Positions 1 to 10,588 of a stretch of 64,000 nt of DNA are shown here, in pieces. The notes beneath the pieces were generated by a model. That model was not told where the DNA came from. It saw only the letters and a program-made list of their open reading frames with translations, and made no database searches. The stretch comes from Basidiobolus meristosporus CBS 931.73 (lineage: Eukaryota; Basidiobolomycota; Basidiobolomycetes; Basidiobolales; Basidiobolaceae): NCBI GenBank assembly GCA_002104905.1, contig MCFE01000104.1:107031-171030 (forward strand). Direction: 5' to 3'. A program made the translations under genes and the position numbers. Position 1 is the stretch's first letter. Each line of letters opens with the position of its first letter.

Positions 1-951
1 AAGGCGCTGGCCACCAATGACAAATGAGGTGACTACTTTCCCGGGAAGGAACTTTTTGTTTCTGTTTGTGATGATTCCTTTCTCCATAAGAGGAATCAAC
101 CCTTCTTGGAACATCTCGGTGTGAACGCCAAGATTCTTATGGTTGGTTAATGAGGAGAGGACGGCGTTGGGGATGGCACCAATTCCCATCTGCAAAGTGG
201 AGCCGTCATCAATCAAGCCGGCAATAATCCTACCGATGTCACGGTCGGCTTGGGTCATGGCGCCAGTGTGATGTTCAGGCAACTTTTCATCAACATCGGG
301 CACAATGTAATCAAAATGGTTGATATTGATCAAGCCATCTCCATGAGTGCGTGGCATGTTTGGATTGATTTGAGCGATAACAATATCTGCAGTCTCCACG
401 GCAGCAACTGCAGTGCAGACCTCAACTCCCAGAGAAACGTAGCCGTGCTTATTTGGGGGAGAAACATTAAGAAGGGCAACATTTGGACGGGTGATATCCT
501 TACGCATCAAAGCGGGCAGCTCACTTAAGAAGCAGGGGACGTAGCTGGACAAACCCTCGCGAACAGCTGCTCTCTGGTTGGGGCCAACAAAGAAATTGTT
601 TACGAAGAAGGCACTCTTCATTTCTTCAAGAGTTGGAGGAACTGGAAATTGATCAGCCATCTCAGTGGTAGCGGTCAATGGGCACATCGGGTTGGGTGAT
701 TCGATATGAATGTGAATACATTCCACGTTTTTCAATTCCTTGTAGCGTTTTGCAAGGCCGAGGGCTAGTGTACGAGGAAATGCTGCTACACCGTGCAAGT
801 AAACGCGGTCGTTATCTTTAACGACAGAGACGGCTTCCTCCACAGTGACTACTTTGGGAGTTTTTTTGGTAAACAAGGTTCTACGAGAGATCTGAGACAG
901 AGCCTTGCTCAATGGCACAGAACGCAGAGTAGATTTGGGGAGGAAGCTCAT
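1..951 (-). CDS. Acetyl-CoA hydrolase / 4-hydroxybutyrate CoA-transferase family protein, 3' end outside window
   Basis: Open on the minus strand from an ATG at 951-949 to the window edge (317 codons, about the N-terminal 60% of a usual ~500-residue protein). The first ~35 residues are rich in Ser, Arg and Lys and lack acidic residues, which suggests a mitochondrial presequence. Family motifs seen: VYLHGVAAFP near residue 55, LLNVSPPNKHGYVSLG near 165, and the glycine-rich DGSTLQMGIGAIPNAV at about 247-262, typical of the CoA-transferase fold. The family moves CoA between acetyl-CoA and carboxylic acids such as succinate, propionate or 4-hydroxybutyrate, usually in mitochondria. The catalytic glutamate region lies beyond the window, so the exact substrate cannot be called. 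No intron is visible. Confidence 0.85.
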   Translation of the reverse strand, partial: MSFLPKSTLRSVPLSKALSQISRRTLFTKKTPKVVTVEEAVSVVKDNDRVYLHGVAAFPRTLALGLAKRYKELKNVECIHIHIESPNPMCPLTATTEMADQFPVPPTLEEMKSAFFVNNFFVGPNQRAAVREGLSSYVPCFLSELPALMRKDITRPNVALLNVSPPNKHGYVSLGVEVCTAVAAVETADIVIAQINPNMPRTHGDGLININHFDYIVPDVDEKLPEHHTGAMTQADRDIGRIIAGLIDDGSTLQMGIGAIPNAVLSSLTNHKNLGVHTEMFQEGLIPLMEKGIITNRNKKFLPGKVVTSFVIGGQRL

Positions 952-2109
952 GTTTTCCTAGTGAATGCAACTAATATGCTACCCACACCAACGCCCCTCC
1001 AGCCTAATTTATACCTAATCACTATACTGCCACACTTGGTACCACTTCGAACCTCTTGGTAAACGAGCAGAAAGCACACTAGTGATTGGTAGTTGTATGG
1101 GACTGAATTTCTTGTGGAAACATATCGATACTCGATTATCCGATGCTTGAGAATTTAATTCATTTCCTTTCATGACTCACATGTTTCAAAAGCTAACGCT
1201 AGTACATTCACTCAAAATGTTGTTTAAGCAACCTGAATGTCAGTATTAGCCCTCTGGAGCCTAGACTTCTATTGGAATCCACAGCCCACAATATTGACAC
1301 TTGTTCGATGGTGGTGGTACACCAGACTTGTCTCTATCTATGAGATTCTGTCAGCTCTGGCTGATCTTCCGAGGACATTGCTATTGCCTGAGCATCAACA
1401 GTTACTCATGTCTCGGCTATAATCAACTTCTCATGCGCTATACCCTTCGGTTAAAATCGAGTTCTCCAATATGGCAAGAAAACTTATTTGTGGAACCCGA
1501 CGCCGCGTGGTAAGCCTCCTAATTAGCATCACCCCCACATTTTAAGACCATTCTCAGGTCATGAGTGCTCTATGAACAACAGAAATAGACTTGACATATA
1601 ATTCGTATTTTGGATTAAGCACTCTGAGAAAGCCGAAATATGAACTCGCAACATGATAAAGTTTGAAATTGTGGCCAATAAACATGACGGGGTAACTTCG
1701 TATTTTCTGAATTCTTCCTTTTTTCTCACAAATGCTATAGCCAGTTGTCAGTTCCGATGTCAACGTTACCAGCCTTTTATAGAATAAGGTTGTTGCAAAA
1801 CCTAGTCATGACATATCAATTGAATAACCTACATTATATCGATTACTTTTTTGCTTCGATGTCTGCCAAGGTGATGGAACTAGTTTGCATATCGTAGTGC
1901 GGAATCCAATCTTATATCGAAGACAAACTTAAGTTATGAATAACAGGGATATTAGCAAATTTCAAACTCTTTAGCTTACTTACTCGTATGAGCATCAAAT
2001 AAATACAGCTAGTATGTGATATCACAAAAAAGAGAGTATTGAAATTTAGGAACAATTCATTATCAGTTAGTCGATTGTAGTTTAGTTATTGGTAACAAAG
2101 TGAGCGAAA
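952..2109. other. Gene-free AT-rich interval
   Basis: About 1.15 kb upstream of the CoA-transferase gene and reaching to the first U1 block. Only short unsupported reading frames are present. It should hold the CoA-transferase promoter; I see no RNA gene or repeat. Confidence 0.6.
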
Positions 2110-2276
2110 ACTACAGTCATTAAGCTATATATATCCATCATAAGAAATTTGCCAACACACTGCCATCCCGAATTAAAGGACTCCAGTTGTGCAACAGCAA
2201 AAATCAATTGCGCTAGGTATTCATCTTAATATTCTCAATAATTGTATTTGTTTCTTATTGTTGAGGTAAAGAGGAA

Positions 2277-2441
2277 GGCAGGAGGCGGCGCATGGCGCTC
2301 ACCTCCCACAAACAAAAATTTAACAGTCGAGACACCCCGAAGGATGTTCGCGTCAAAGACCCTGAGGCGCTGTGCAATGCTCAAGTTCTAAGACGAACAG
2401 CCTGCCTTCTTGATCACAAGCTGTCCCTGCCAGGTAAGTAT
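2277..2441 (-). ncRNA. U1 snRNA, variant A, copy 1
   Basis: The minus strand starts at 2441 with AUACUUACCUGGCAGGG, the canonical U1 5' end that pairs with 5' splice sites. It is followed by a stem-loop I with GUGAUCAAGAAGG in the loop (U1-70K site), a loop with CAUUGCAC (U1A-type site), an Sm-like site AAAUUUUUGU, and a GC-rich 3' hairpin over 2281-2307. The length of 165 nt matches vertebrate U1 (164 nt). Identical to the copy at 9538-9702. It differs from the adjacent variant B at four positions (2357, 2389, 2401, 2420), which form two compensatory base-pair changes. The 3' end is placed by the hairpin and is uncertain by a few bases. Confidence 0.93.
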
Positions 2442-2851
2442 GCTTTGCCCCCTCCGCTCCTCTCTCCTTTATCCTCATCCTGCTCACTCCTCAACCTGTG
2501 GGATCCCCTTGATTTCATGCCATCCCTAGAGATTTCCTTGCTCACAAATATCTACTCCGCCATTTCTGGCCAGATGATTATCCATCATTTCTACTGAAGT
2601 AATGCTACCCCATTCACACCGAGTATTTTCACCAATGCCACCCATATCACTCACCACCCCACCAGTCCATCTCTTTATCTCCTCTTCCTTTCGCTAGGAG
2701 TTCCCACTAGTGATACTCGTAAACCTCGCAGTTCTATTTCCATGATCACCATACTAATACTTTGTAGTGGGGAACTGGATGAGCACTGTGCTTTTTTGTA
2801 CTTTCAAGTTGATGTTTGCGTAGAGATGGTGGTTTTTGAAATAAAGAGGAA
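2442..2851. other. Spacer between U1 genes A and B
   Basis: C/T-rich on the plus strand. It holds the promoter of U1-A (right of 2441) and the 3' flank of U1-B. Nearly identical to 9703-10113. No protein gene is supported. Confidence 0.6.
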
Positions 2852-3016
2852 GGCAGGAGGCGGCGCATGGCGCTCACCTCCCACAAACAAAAATTTAACA
2901 GTCGAGACACCCCGAAGGATGTTCGCGTCAAGGACCCTGAGGCGCTGTGCAATGCTCAAGTTCCAAGACGAACAGTCTGCCTTCTTGATCACAAACTGTC
3001 CCTGCCAGGTAAGTAT
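2852..3016 (-). ncRNA. U1 snRNA, variant B, copy 1
   Basis: Same architecture and length (165 nt) as variant A, with the 5' end at 3016: AUACUUACCUGGCAGGG, 70K-type loop I, CAUUGCAC loop, Sm site and 3' hairpin. Identical to the copy at 10114-10278. Compared with variant A, stem I carries U-A in place of C-G and stem II carries G-C in place of A-U. Upstream (plus-strand 3040-3055) the minus strand reads CTATTTTATG, a possible TATA-like promoter element about 30 bp before the start. All this indicates a functional gene. Confidence 0.93.
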
Positions 3017-3156
3017 GCCGAACCAGGTTGCCAGAGGTGGCATAAAATAGAGCCGGCAGCCTCGAGTCAATTGTGGGATTCAGGTCGATATATGAATAGC
3101 ATTGGACAAATATGGCATTCAATCTCAAGTAAGGCCTTCACTTGAAGTCACAAATC

Positions 3157-4976
3157 TCGTTACCATAACTGCATTTAATTCACAAGCATGGACGATTCGA
3201 CAAACCTAACTAATAATCACTTTTCTGTCTATCGTAGTTGGCACCTGAGGCATTTCTTAATAATAGGGTCAAGGTCATGAAGATCTGTGGTGGAGATTTC
3301 AATAGCATAACCTACGATATGCTTGACGCCTGACACGTGCACCTGAGTAAATAAAGGTGAGCATATTGACCTCAAATGATAAGGAGGATGTGATTTACAC
3401 TCAATTTAGCTTTGCGCATAACCTAAACTGGGGGTTCACACTAGGACACAAAAACGAACATCACTTGCTGAGTAAGCTCGTTGTTGGAGATAACCATGCT
3501 ACAAAATGGTGATCAAATAAGCGCCAACCCAAAGGCGTTGCTTGAACTCACCCTACCAAAGGTACCCAAAAGCAGCTTGATCAGGCTCTAGCTGTTTAAC
3601 AATTTCTGCAAGACCTCCTTTCCCTAAGCTGACGTTAATAATCGTGCTCAAAGACGCTCGTTATATATGTAGCACCTGTGGAGTTCACTTCAAGTATATC
3701 CCCTCTGTCTTCAGAATACGTCAAGAGTAGCCTAGATGGGTAAGGCCAACCTCGGAAAAATCACGCTGATGTCAAAATGTTCCAGGGTTACCAGTTTGTA
3801 TCAGAATTGTCTTTAACAAGAGCTATATTAGAGTATATCACAGGTGAGATGGGTAGACACAACTGCCTTGGCTAATACACGCACCAGACTGCTTTTGCTC
3901 GAGATTAAATTGGATAAGATCAAAGCACTCGACATATAAAAGCAGTGATTGAACTGAAGCACTCATTCGTAAGACATGCCAACAAAACCCACAAATCCAT
4001 TGGATTGCACTCGAATTTTGAATTGACGATTGACCTAATTATGGCGAAGTGTGGCTAAGCTCATGATGTTCTAGCGGAATATACCCGTATTGAACCTGGT
4101 CAGAGGGGATCACATTATTACAGTTAGGTGGGGATAGACGAAGATAGGCAGAAGGAAAGATTAAACTAAACATGATTGACACCATAATCTAGCAAATCGA
4201 GGAATGGTTTGGTAAATGCCTCAAGAGTAAACAAAGGGATGGGCGTTTTATTCGGTATATAATGACGATTTTGATCACATCCATTAATAACGATAAAAAA
4301 ATCAACTTCCCCATTTAGTGAAAACAAACAGTATTACAATAACAATAAAGACACTTTAGAAAATGACTTTATCTGTAAAGACGAGCTTACTCGACGAAAA
4401 TACAAAAAGGTCAACCCAGGCTCCAGGAGCTTCCTCAGAAAACCCACTTAATAAGGTATTCATACTATTCTTCACAAGGACGACCTTTTCCTCTAAACTC
4501 ATCTTGGTAATAGTCTAATAATCAAGCTTGCTCGAAGGTGTGTTTTGAACATGGTTGCTTCTGGCATTTGCAATGCGTTTCCAGTTGACTTATGACTGAC
4601 CTTACTCTATATGTAGCAGCCGAATATACCTCTAGACAAAAGACCGAACAAATTGGCCTCGCCTTCGAAATTCGTATATGTATGCTCGGTTTTTTGAAGG
4701 GCAATTGGTGATACACAGATTATGCTAAACGATACCTATTCGATCATCTAGAGATCACACATTAGCCCTTTAAGACGTCAACATCCATATCTACCTTCTT
4801 CGAGACTATCTCCACTTACGGCTAAGATGTACAAAAAGATGGAAGCCTGCCGGATTGAAAAGGTGGATATATACATGCGTAACACAGCGCCGTTGAAATG
4901 ATACCAACCATCTTCACTTCAGGAAAACTTCAACCCGCAAACAATAACCAAAAATAAGAGTTCCAAAAAACCGCAG
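3157..4976. other. Gene-free interval
   Basis: 1.8 kb, AT-rich, with no reading frame that resembles a known protein and no recognisable RNA gene. A 64-codon minus-strand frame near 4522-4716 shows no domain or splice context. Confidence 0.5.
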
Positions 4977-5618
4977 ATGGTGGAGGGAAGTCTTTTGAAT
5001 TACTTCAAGCCTGATTCAACGCTGGAAACGCTTTCCAGTGTAACAAAAGATCTTGGAGAGATAAAGGCACTTCTCTTAGAAGTCAAAGAAGGGAATTCCA
5101 CGGCCATACAGGTGAAACGCTTAGATAATGTGATTGATCAACTGGAAACCAAACTGCAAAGCTATCAACCCAAGCAAGGTAGAGCTCAAAAAGCAGTCGG
5201 CTCTGGCAACTCCCTGGAGAAAGTTTCTACACAACATAAGGATAATGACGATATCAAAGAAAAAGCTGCCCGTATCGAAGAGTTGGAGAGAAAGCTCACG
5301 GAATTTGAAGCAAATCACATTCCTAAAGCCGAGTACGATCGTTTGAAACAAGAGCTGGCTGAAAGTCAGGAATTGATAGACGAGTGCAAAGCATGTCTGG
5401 AAGAAATCGACTCCACTAAGCCACAGGACATGTCAGATCTGCAAAAGAAGATCAATGAGCAGTCGCTGCTTATCGAAGGACTGCAGGATCGCCTGGCGGT
5501 CGCAGAGTTCCATAAGGCCAATTATGAAAGGGCGCAAGAAGAAATCGCCGAGCTTCGAGCTGCACTTGAAGACCTCATTAATGAGAACGAAATGGTCTGT
5601 ACCCTCCAACCAATTTGA
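4977..5618 (+). CDS. Coiled-coil protein of unknown function
   Basis: Single open frame of 213 residues from the ATG at 4977. The protein is charged and heptad-rich: residues ~18-60 and especially ~90-205 (for example ARIEELERKLTEFE and AEIRAALEDLINEN-like stretches) predict long coiled coils. No signal peptide or membrane segment. I do not recognise a family. The end near 5590-5618 may be altered by splicing, since a polypyrimidine tract and CTACAG acceptor occur at about 5650-5660, but the donor would be weak. The gene is likely real because an acidic, heptad-patterned frame of this length stands out from the AT-rich surroundings. Confidence 0.6.
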   Translation: MVEGSLLNYFKPDSTLETLSSVTKDLGEIKALLLEVKEGNSTAIQVKRLDNVIDQLETKLQSYQPKQGRAQKAVGSGNSLEKVSTQHKDNDDIKEKAARIEELERKLTEFEANHIPKAEYDRLKQELAESQELIDECKACLEEIDSTKPQDMSDLQKKINEQSLLIEGLQDRLAVAEFHKANYERAQEEIAELRAALEDLINENEMVCTLQPI

Positions 5619-5939
5619 ACCGAGAATTATATACACTAACGTTGTAACGCTTCTACAGCTTCATAACAGTTAGGGTTAGCAGTAGTACAAGTCAAGACAA
5701 ATCCACGCGCAACTCTACCATTGCCACAAGGCACATACAGCCGAGACCCACATTCAAATATCTTCTGTAACTTTTATTTAGAAAGGGGATTCTCAAAAAT
5801 ACGAACTCAGACAAAGGCAATAAAGTAATAAGACTTCCGACAAATGGGAAAGCTGGGTGAATTGAGGATGAGAATTTTTGTGTAAATCAGATAGGTGTAC
5901 GTTTGCAGTTATTTGGATATGATATGAATAACTAAGTAA
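5619..5939. other. Short intergenic region between convergent genes
   Basis: 320 bp between the 3' ends of the coiled-coil gene and eIF4E. It should hold the 3' UTRs and poly(A) sites of both; nothing else is seen. Confidence 0.5.
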
Positions 5940-6808
5940 TTATACAGTAAAGCGATCTTTGTTACAAGATCCACTCTTGGTGGCATCTGCGTGGGCTTGG
6001 AACTCGATGGTTTGATTTGGGTTCATGGAGAGCGAACTCTTCAGATGTTGACTAGATACGACGGATGCGTTATTCAGCAGGTCACAGGTGTTAAGAAGAG
6101 GATGTGAGTAATTACCCAATGCTTTCACAGGCCTCCTTGTCGGTAATACGTGTCCATAGCGAGATACGATAGAATCCCTTACGGATTGACACGACGCCTC
6201 CGCAAATCTCGCTCTCGTATTGGAATCCTTCACCGATACATTCAAGCATCTATCAACAAGGTCCGAAGTTGAGCATTGGCGCCAACCGAAAATTTATGAA
6301 ACACACTCACAGTATACAGCCAGAGGGTGTTGATATGCTCGCCGGTCTTTTTGGGGAACTGTATCACCCACTTGCCACCTTTCGAGTTGGCTGGATCTTC
6401 CCACATGGGCTTGATGCCAGCCTTGAACAAATGGTAGTTGGAGCCAGCCGTCAAGTCACTGGGACGCACGACGTTGTTGTATATTCTGAAGGATGATACG
6501 TGGTCAATATGAGTTACCCGCCAATCGGTGCCACTGACAACTTACCCCCAGAAGTCTTCAACAGTGTCGAAGGTGACGATCTCCTTGAGATTTTGAGACC
6601 AGCTGGCTTGGTTGGCCTTTTTACCTGGGTTGTCATACCACAGGGTCCACTGGCTATGAAGTGGATGCTTCACGTTGAAGTTGACGGGATCCGAAAAGAC
6701 GGTGACCATCTCCTGTTCGCCTTCTAAAATTTCAGGAGTGTCCTGGCTAGCCTCGGCCATAGTAACTTCTTGGGGGGCTACGTCATTTTCTACGTGGTCG
6801 GCGCTCAT
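5940..6808 (-). CDS. eIF4E: Translation initiation factor eIF4E
   Basis: Four exons, joined as 6808-6546, 6485-6311, 6249-6116 and 6051-5940, give 227 residues. All introns are GT-AG and 60-70 bp. The protein binds the mRNA m7G cap as part of eIF4F. Cap-binding features are in place: Trp70 in the ASWSQNLK segment (human Trp56 equivalent), the TVEDFWGIYNN helix, KPMWEDP with the second stacking Trp and its Glu, GGKWVIQF, and the C-terminal HADATKSGS segment ending in RFTV. In the last intron two acceptors are possible; the one after 6052 restores the expected IGQHLKSSLSMNPNQ helix and was chosen. The first ~45 residues form the usual variable acidic tail. Confidence 0.95.
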
Positions 6809-7564
6809 GGTTGCAGTTCAATTAATGATAATCAGTTGGGTGCTGTGAAAAAATCAAGGTTGATCAGAATCCAGCACGCAGATGAGTTGCGAAGTACGAG
6901 GCAGGCAAGAGAGAGAAACGCAAGCACCTCGCGGCAAAATATCAGTGCAGTGGTTTACCTAGGGTAAGAGGGACAAATAACTGGTCTGGCAAGTCTATCC
7001 TGGTCTTTTCTTCGAAGTTTTTGGGAGGAACGAGAGAAAAAAATAAAAACTACAAATAAAACAAGTATATGTAGAAGGAATAAAAAACACTAAAAAAATA
7101 CAGGCTCTCTAAGGGATGTATATGCTTTTAAATTCTTAGTGTTGAGCTAAGAAAAATATTGGTAGCCTTCTGATAGAGAACAATAAGGAGTATGAAGTCG
7201 TTAAGAATGCGTTGTCATAGGTGTTCTAATCTCAAAAAAAAACCCAGCCAATTTTCGAGAAAAAAAAAGAATTCGCCATAAGCAGAGATTCTTTTTCGAT
7301 GATTGATTGCTCAGACTTCAATTCAAATGATTTTCCCAGCGATATCATCGATAACATGGGCCCAGCAGTGTCATGAATTATGCTAAAGAAGGTTTATTAT
7401 TAAGCATTGGCTACTAAACATCAACGGAAAATCGCTGTACATTGGAATATACATGATCAGCATTGATTAGGTCTAATCTAGGTGTACAATACTTGCTAGT
7501 CGAATGTGGGTGATTTCTCACTGGGAGCGTCGTATGAACTGCTAGCTTGAGGAGTGGCCATGCT
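6809..7564. other. eIF4E upstream region
   Basis: About 750 bp with A- and T-runs. Contains the eIF4E promoter and the 3' flank of ALG5. No gene is seen. Confidence 0.5.
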
Positions 7565-8694
7565 CTAGACATGCTTGGATTTCGTGTTGACTCTCCACAG
7601 CCCGAAGATGTAATTCAACCGAATCACCAGTAGGTCAATTGCCATTCGAATGGAGTCCCGAATTAAAGAGATCTTGGATCCATCCACTTCGTGCCAATTG
7701 ACCGATACTTCGGCAATAGGAATCGAAAGATATTCGGCAATCAGCAATACCTCGATATCAAATATCCAGCCTTCAACATGGGTGTTGGGGAAGATTTGTT
7801 GAGCGGCTGCTCTTGTAAAAAGCTTAAAGCCGCATTGGGTATCCGCGATTTTCCGAATGCCAAGTATGTAGAGAACCTTGTGAAACGAGTGCATCAACAA
7901 ATTCCGGATGAATGATCGCTGGGTTGATATTAAGAAGAATGTTGGCATCAGTACTAGGTTTGCTAAGGGCTTCGACCTGCTATTCAATTACCTTGACAAC
8001 AGCTTCAGTTTTAACGAGATGTGCTCTTGATCCGATAGCAACGCCCAGGTCATTGGTTTTGATCTTATTTAACTCAGCTTCAAGAAGCTCCAAATCCGCG
8101 AAACGCGTGGCACCGTCAGCATCAGCAAAGAGGATGTATTTGCCGCGAGCATTGAGTATACCCTTGATGAGTGTTAGTATCAGGATGCGGAGGAATTCGT
8201 CATTGGATGTACCTGAGTTACTGCACCACCCTTGCCTCTATTTTTCTCCAGAGTCAGGACTCGAAGATTCTTCACGTCATTATTCTTCCCAAAGTCCAAG
8301 GCGACCTGGGTTGTATTATCCTTACTACCGTCGTCAACAATCAGAATTTCATAATTGGACTCGGGGTTTTCTGCAGCACGCTTGTTCAAAAAGGCAACAC
8401 ATTCAGCCAGCATGATAGGGAGGCGTGAGGTCTCGTTATATGCAGGTATCACCACTGACAAGGCAACACTAGGCTCATCCGATAAACTTGGGAGCAAGTT
8501 CTTCTCTTTGCTGAAACCATCGCGATAGTAGCGTTCATTCTCTGTTCTCTGACGTGGTTTTGGGCTGGCCACAATCAGAAACACCAAAGCCTGAACACAA
8601 AGGTTGAGTACATGCACTCCGAAGAGAATAACGCGGAACTTACACAAGCGCTTAACAGTAATAAGCTTGATGCTAGAAATACTAGGACAGCCAT
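7565..8694 (-). CDS. ALG5: Dolichyl-phosphate beta-glucosyltransferase ALG5
   Basis: Four exons (8694-8644, 8590-8213, 8162-7992, 7918-7565) give 317 residues; all exon joins are in phase 0. ALG5 transfers glucose from UDP-glucose to dolichyl phosphate on the cytosolic face of the ER, supplying Dol-P-Glc for N-glycan assembly. The start [14 protein letters not shown] is the N-terminal membrane anchor, split by the first intron. The GT-A/GT2 fold is clear: [31 protein letters not shown], the DAD metal site in [12 protein letters not shown], then [11 protein letters not shown] and GWIFDIEVL. An alternative longer open frame beginning at 8761 ignores the first intron and loses the hydrophobic N-terminus, so it was not used. 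Confidence 0.95.
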
Positions 8695-9371
8695 TTTGTA
8701 GGCAAATTGAGGGTTCTTGTAGGTGTAGTTGCCCAAAGTCGAGTTTATCAAGTGTTTGCAAGGTTCAAATCACAGCAGTTTATCAGCCAGTGACTTGCGC
8801 TGTAGGTAAAGGTGAAACTCCGACGGCTTTGGAGGGAGGAGAAAGGCGGTTTGGTAATATAAAGCAATTATCTGCAAACTAACCAACTTCAGCTGTTATC
8901 AAGTAGTGTGCAGACCGTCCCAAGTTGATTGCTCTTACATTACCAAACACTATTGGTCAATTAATATAATAGATGGCAAATTCACTTGTAGTTCTCGGAT
9001 TCGAGGAAATAAACTGAATGCAATACCACTCGGATAAGCCTCCATTTGCCATGAATATGGATTTCCCTAATCTATTCATATAGTCTGAGGTAAATTCGAA
9101 GCAGATTCTATTACACATGGGTAATGCAAACTCTCAAATCACAAGACTCATTCTTGAGAACATACTTGCCATTGGCCAAAGCATCCACAATAACACTATA
9201 ATACGAAAGATACTTGTCAATTTCGATCGGCAATTGTTTCCATTCTACATAATCCAATATATTAAATTTCGTAAATCGACCAACAACCGAAATATAACTA
9301 TTTATACGGCATAGAGCCAACCAGTTAAATTCATAAACATACTTCAATAAAGACTAGTTTGGTGGGCAAAG
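8695..9371. other. Gene-free interval
   Basis: About 680 bp upstream of ALG5, up to the second U1 block. Only short unsupported frames; presumably the ALG5 promoter. Confidence 0.5.
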
Positions 9372-9537
9372 ACTACAGTCATTAAGCTATATATATCCAT
9401 CATAAGAAATTTACTAACACCCTGCTTTTCCAAATTCACAGGACTCCAGCTGTGCAAGAGTAAGATTCAATTGCGCTAGTATTCAACTGTGTATTTTCAA
9501 TAATTATATTTGTTCTTATTGTTGAGGTATAGAGGAA

Positions 9538-9702
9538 GGCAGGAGGCGGCGCATGGCGCTCACCTCCCACAAACAAAAATTTAACAGTCGAGACACCCCG
9601 AAGGATGTTCGCGTCAAAGACCCTGAGGCGCTGTGCAATGCTCAAGTTCTAAGACGAACAGCCTGCCTTCTTGATCACAAGCTGTCCCTGCCAGGTAAGT
9701 AT
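9538..9702 (-). ncRNA. U1 snRNA, variant A, copy 2
   Basis: 165 nt, 5' end at 9702, identical in sequence to the copy at 2277-2441, with all U1 landmarks (5' splice-site pairing region, loop I, loop II, Sm site, 3' hairpin). Confidence 0.93.
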
Positions 9703-10113
9703 GCTTTGCCCCCCTCCGCTCCCCTCTCCTTTATCCTCATCCTGCTCACTCCTCAACCTGTGGGATCCCCTTGATTTCATGCCATCCCTAGAGATTTCCT
9801 TGCTCACAAATATCTACTCCGCCATTTCTGGCCAGATGATTATCCATCATTTCTACTGAAGTAATGCTACCCCATTCACACCGAGTATTTTCACCAATGC
9901 CACCCATATCACTCACCACCCCACCAGTCCATCTCTTTATCTCCTCTTCCTTTCGCTAGGAGTTCCCACTAGTGATACTCGTAAACCTCGCAGTTCTATT
10001 TCCATGATCACCATATTAACTTTTTGTAGTGGGGAACTGGATGAGCACTGTGCTTTTTTGTACTTTCAAGTTGATGTTTGCGTAGAGATGGTGGTTTTTG
10101 AAATAAAGAGGAA
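9703..10113. other. Spacer between U1 genes, copy 2
   Basis: Near-identical to 2442-2851, with a few substitutions and a one-base indel in the C-tract. Promoter of U1-A and 3' flank of U1-B. Confidence 0.6.
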
Positions 10114-10278
10114 GGCAGGAGGCGGCGCATGGCGCTCACCTCCCACAAACAAAAATTTAACAGTCGAGACACCCCGAAGGATGTTCGCGTCAAGGACCCT
10201 GAGGCGCTGTGCAATGCTCAAGTTCCAAGACGAACAGTCTGCCTTCTTGATCACAAACTGTCCCTGCCAGGTAAGTAT
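10114..10278 (-). ncRNA. U1 snRNA, variant B, copy 2
   Basis: 165 nt, 5' end at 10278, identical to 2852-3016, with the same TATA-like element upstream. Confidence 0.93.
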
Positions 10279-10588
10279 GCCGAACCAGGTTGCCAGAGGT
10301 GGCATAAAATAGAGCCGGCAGCCTCGAGTCAATTGTGGGATTCAGGTCGATATATGAATAGCATTGGACAAATATGACATTCAATCAAGCAAGGCCTTGT
10401 CACAAATCACATTATGCTAGTTGAGCTGAGTTCACATGCAAACGTGTCTTACAAACTGAGCTACCAGTCAGTGTTTCCAAGTCTAGCATTAACATTTTAT
10501 TTACACAGTACGGATGTACCCATTTGTATGATTTATGTCAGTTTCACTCGTTTGGTTTGCCGATTTTCGTTGAATTTCGCCTTAAATA

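Larger units (their letters stand above)
2110..3156. repeat. Segmental duplication, copy 1 (U1 gene pair)
   Basis: About 1.05 kb repeated in the same orientation at 9372-10408. From about 2270 to 3110 the two copies are almost identical, including the spacer between the two U1 genes; the outer left ~150 bp are clearly more diverged. Each block holds one U1 gene of type A and one of type B. The high identity of the core relative to the edge suggests recent duplication or ongoing gene conversion. Confidence 0.9.
9372..10408. repeat. Segmental duplication, copy 2 (U1 gene pair)
   Basis: Second copy of the block at 2110-3156, same orientation, 6.2 kb away, with small indels near its right edge (about 10385-10400). 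The U1 genes in the two blocks are identical type for type. Confidence 0.9.

Noticed and set aside
2268-3018. Two ~180-bp direct repeats flanking ~400 bp, looking like a miniature LTR (TRIM) element
   Set aside because: The repeats lack TG...CA ends and are U1 snRNA genes on the minus strand (5' AUACUUACCUG, loop motifs, Sm site).
2292-3145. Several 60-100 codon frames over the U1 genes on both strands
   Set aside because: They follow the RNA sequence, are identical at both blocks for that reason, and show no protein-like features.
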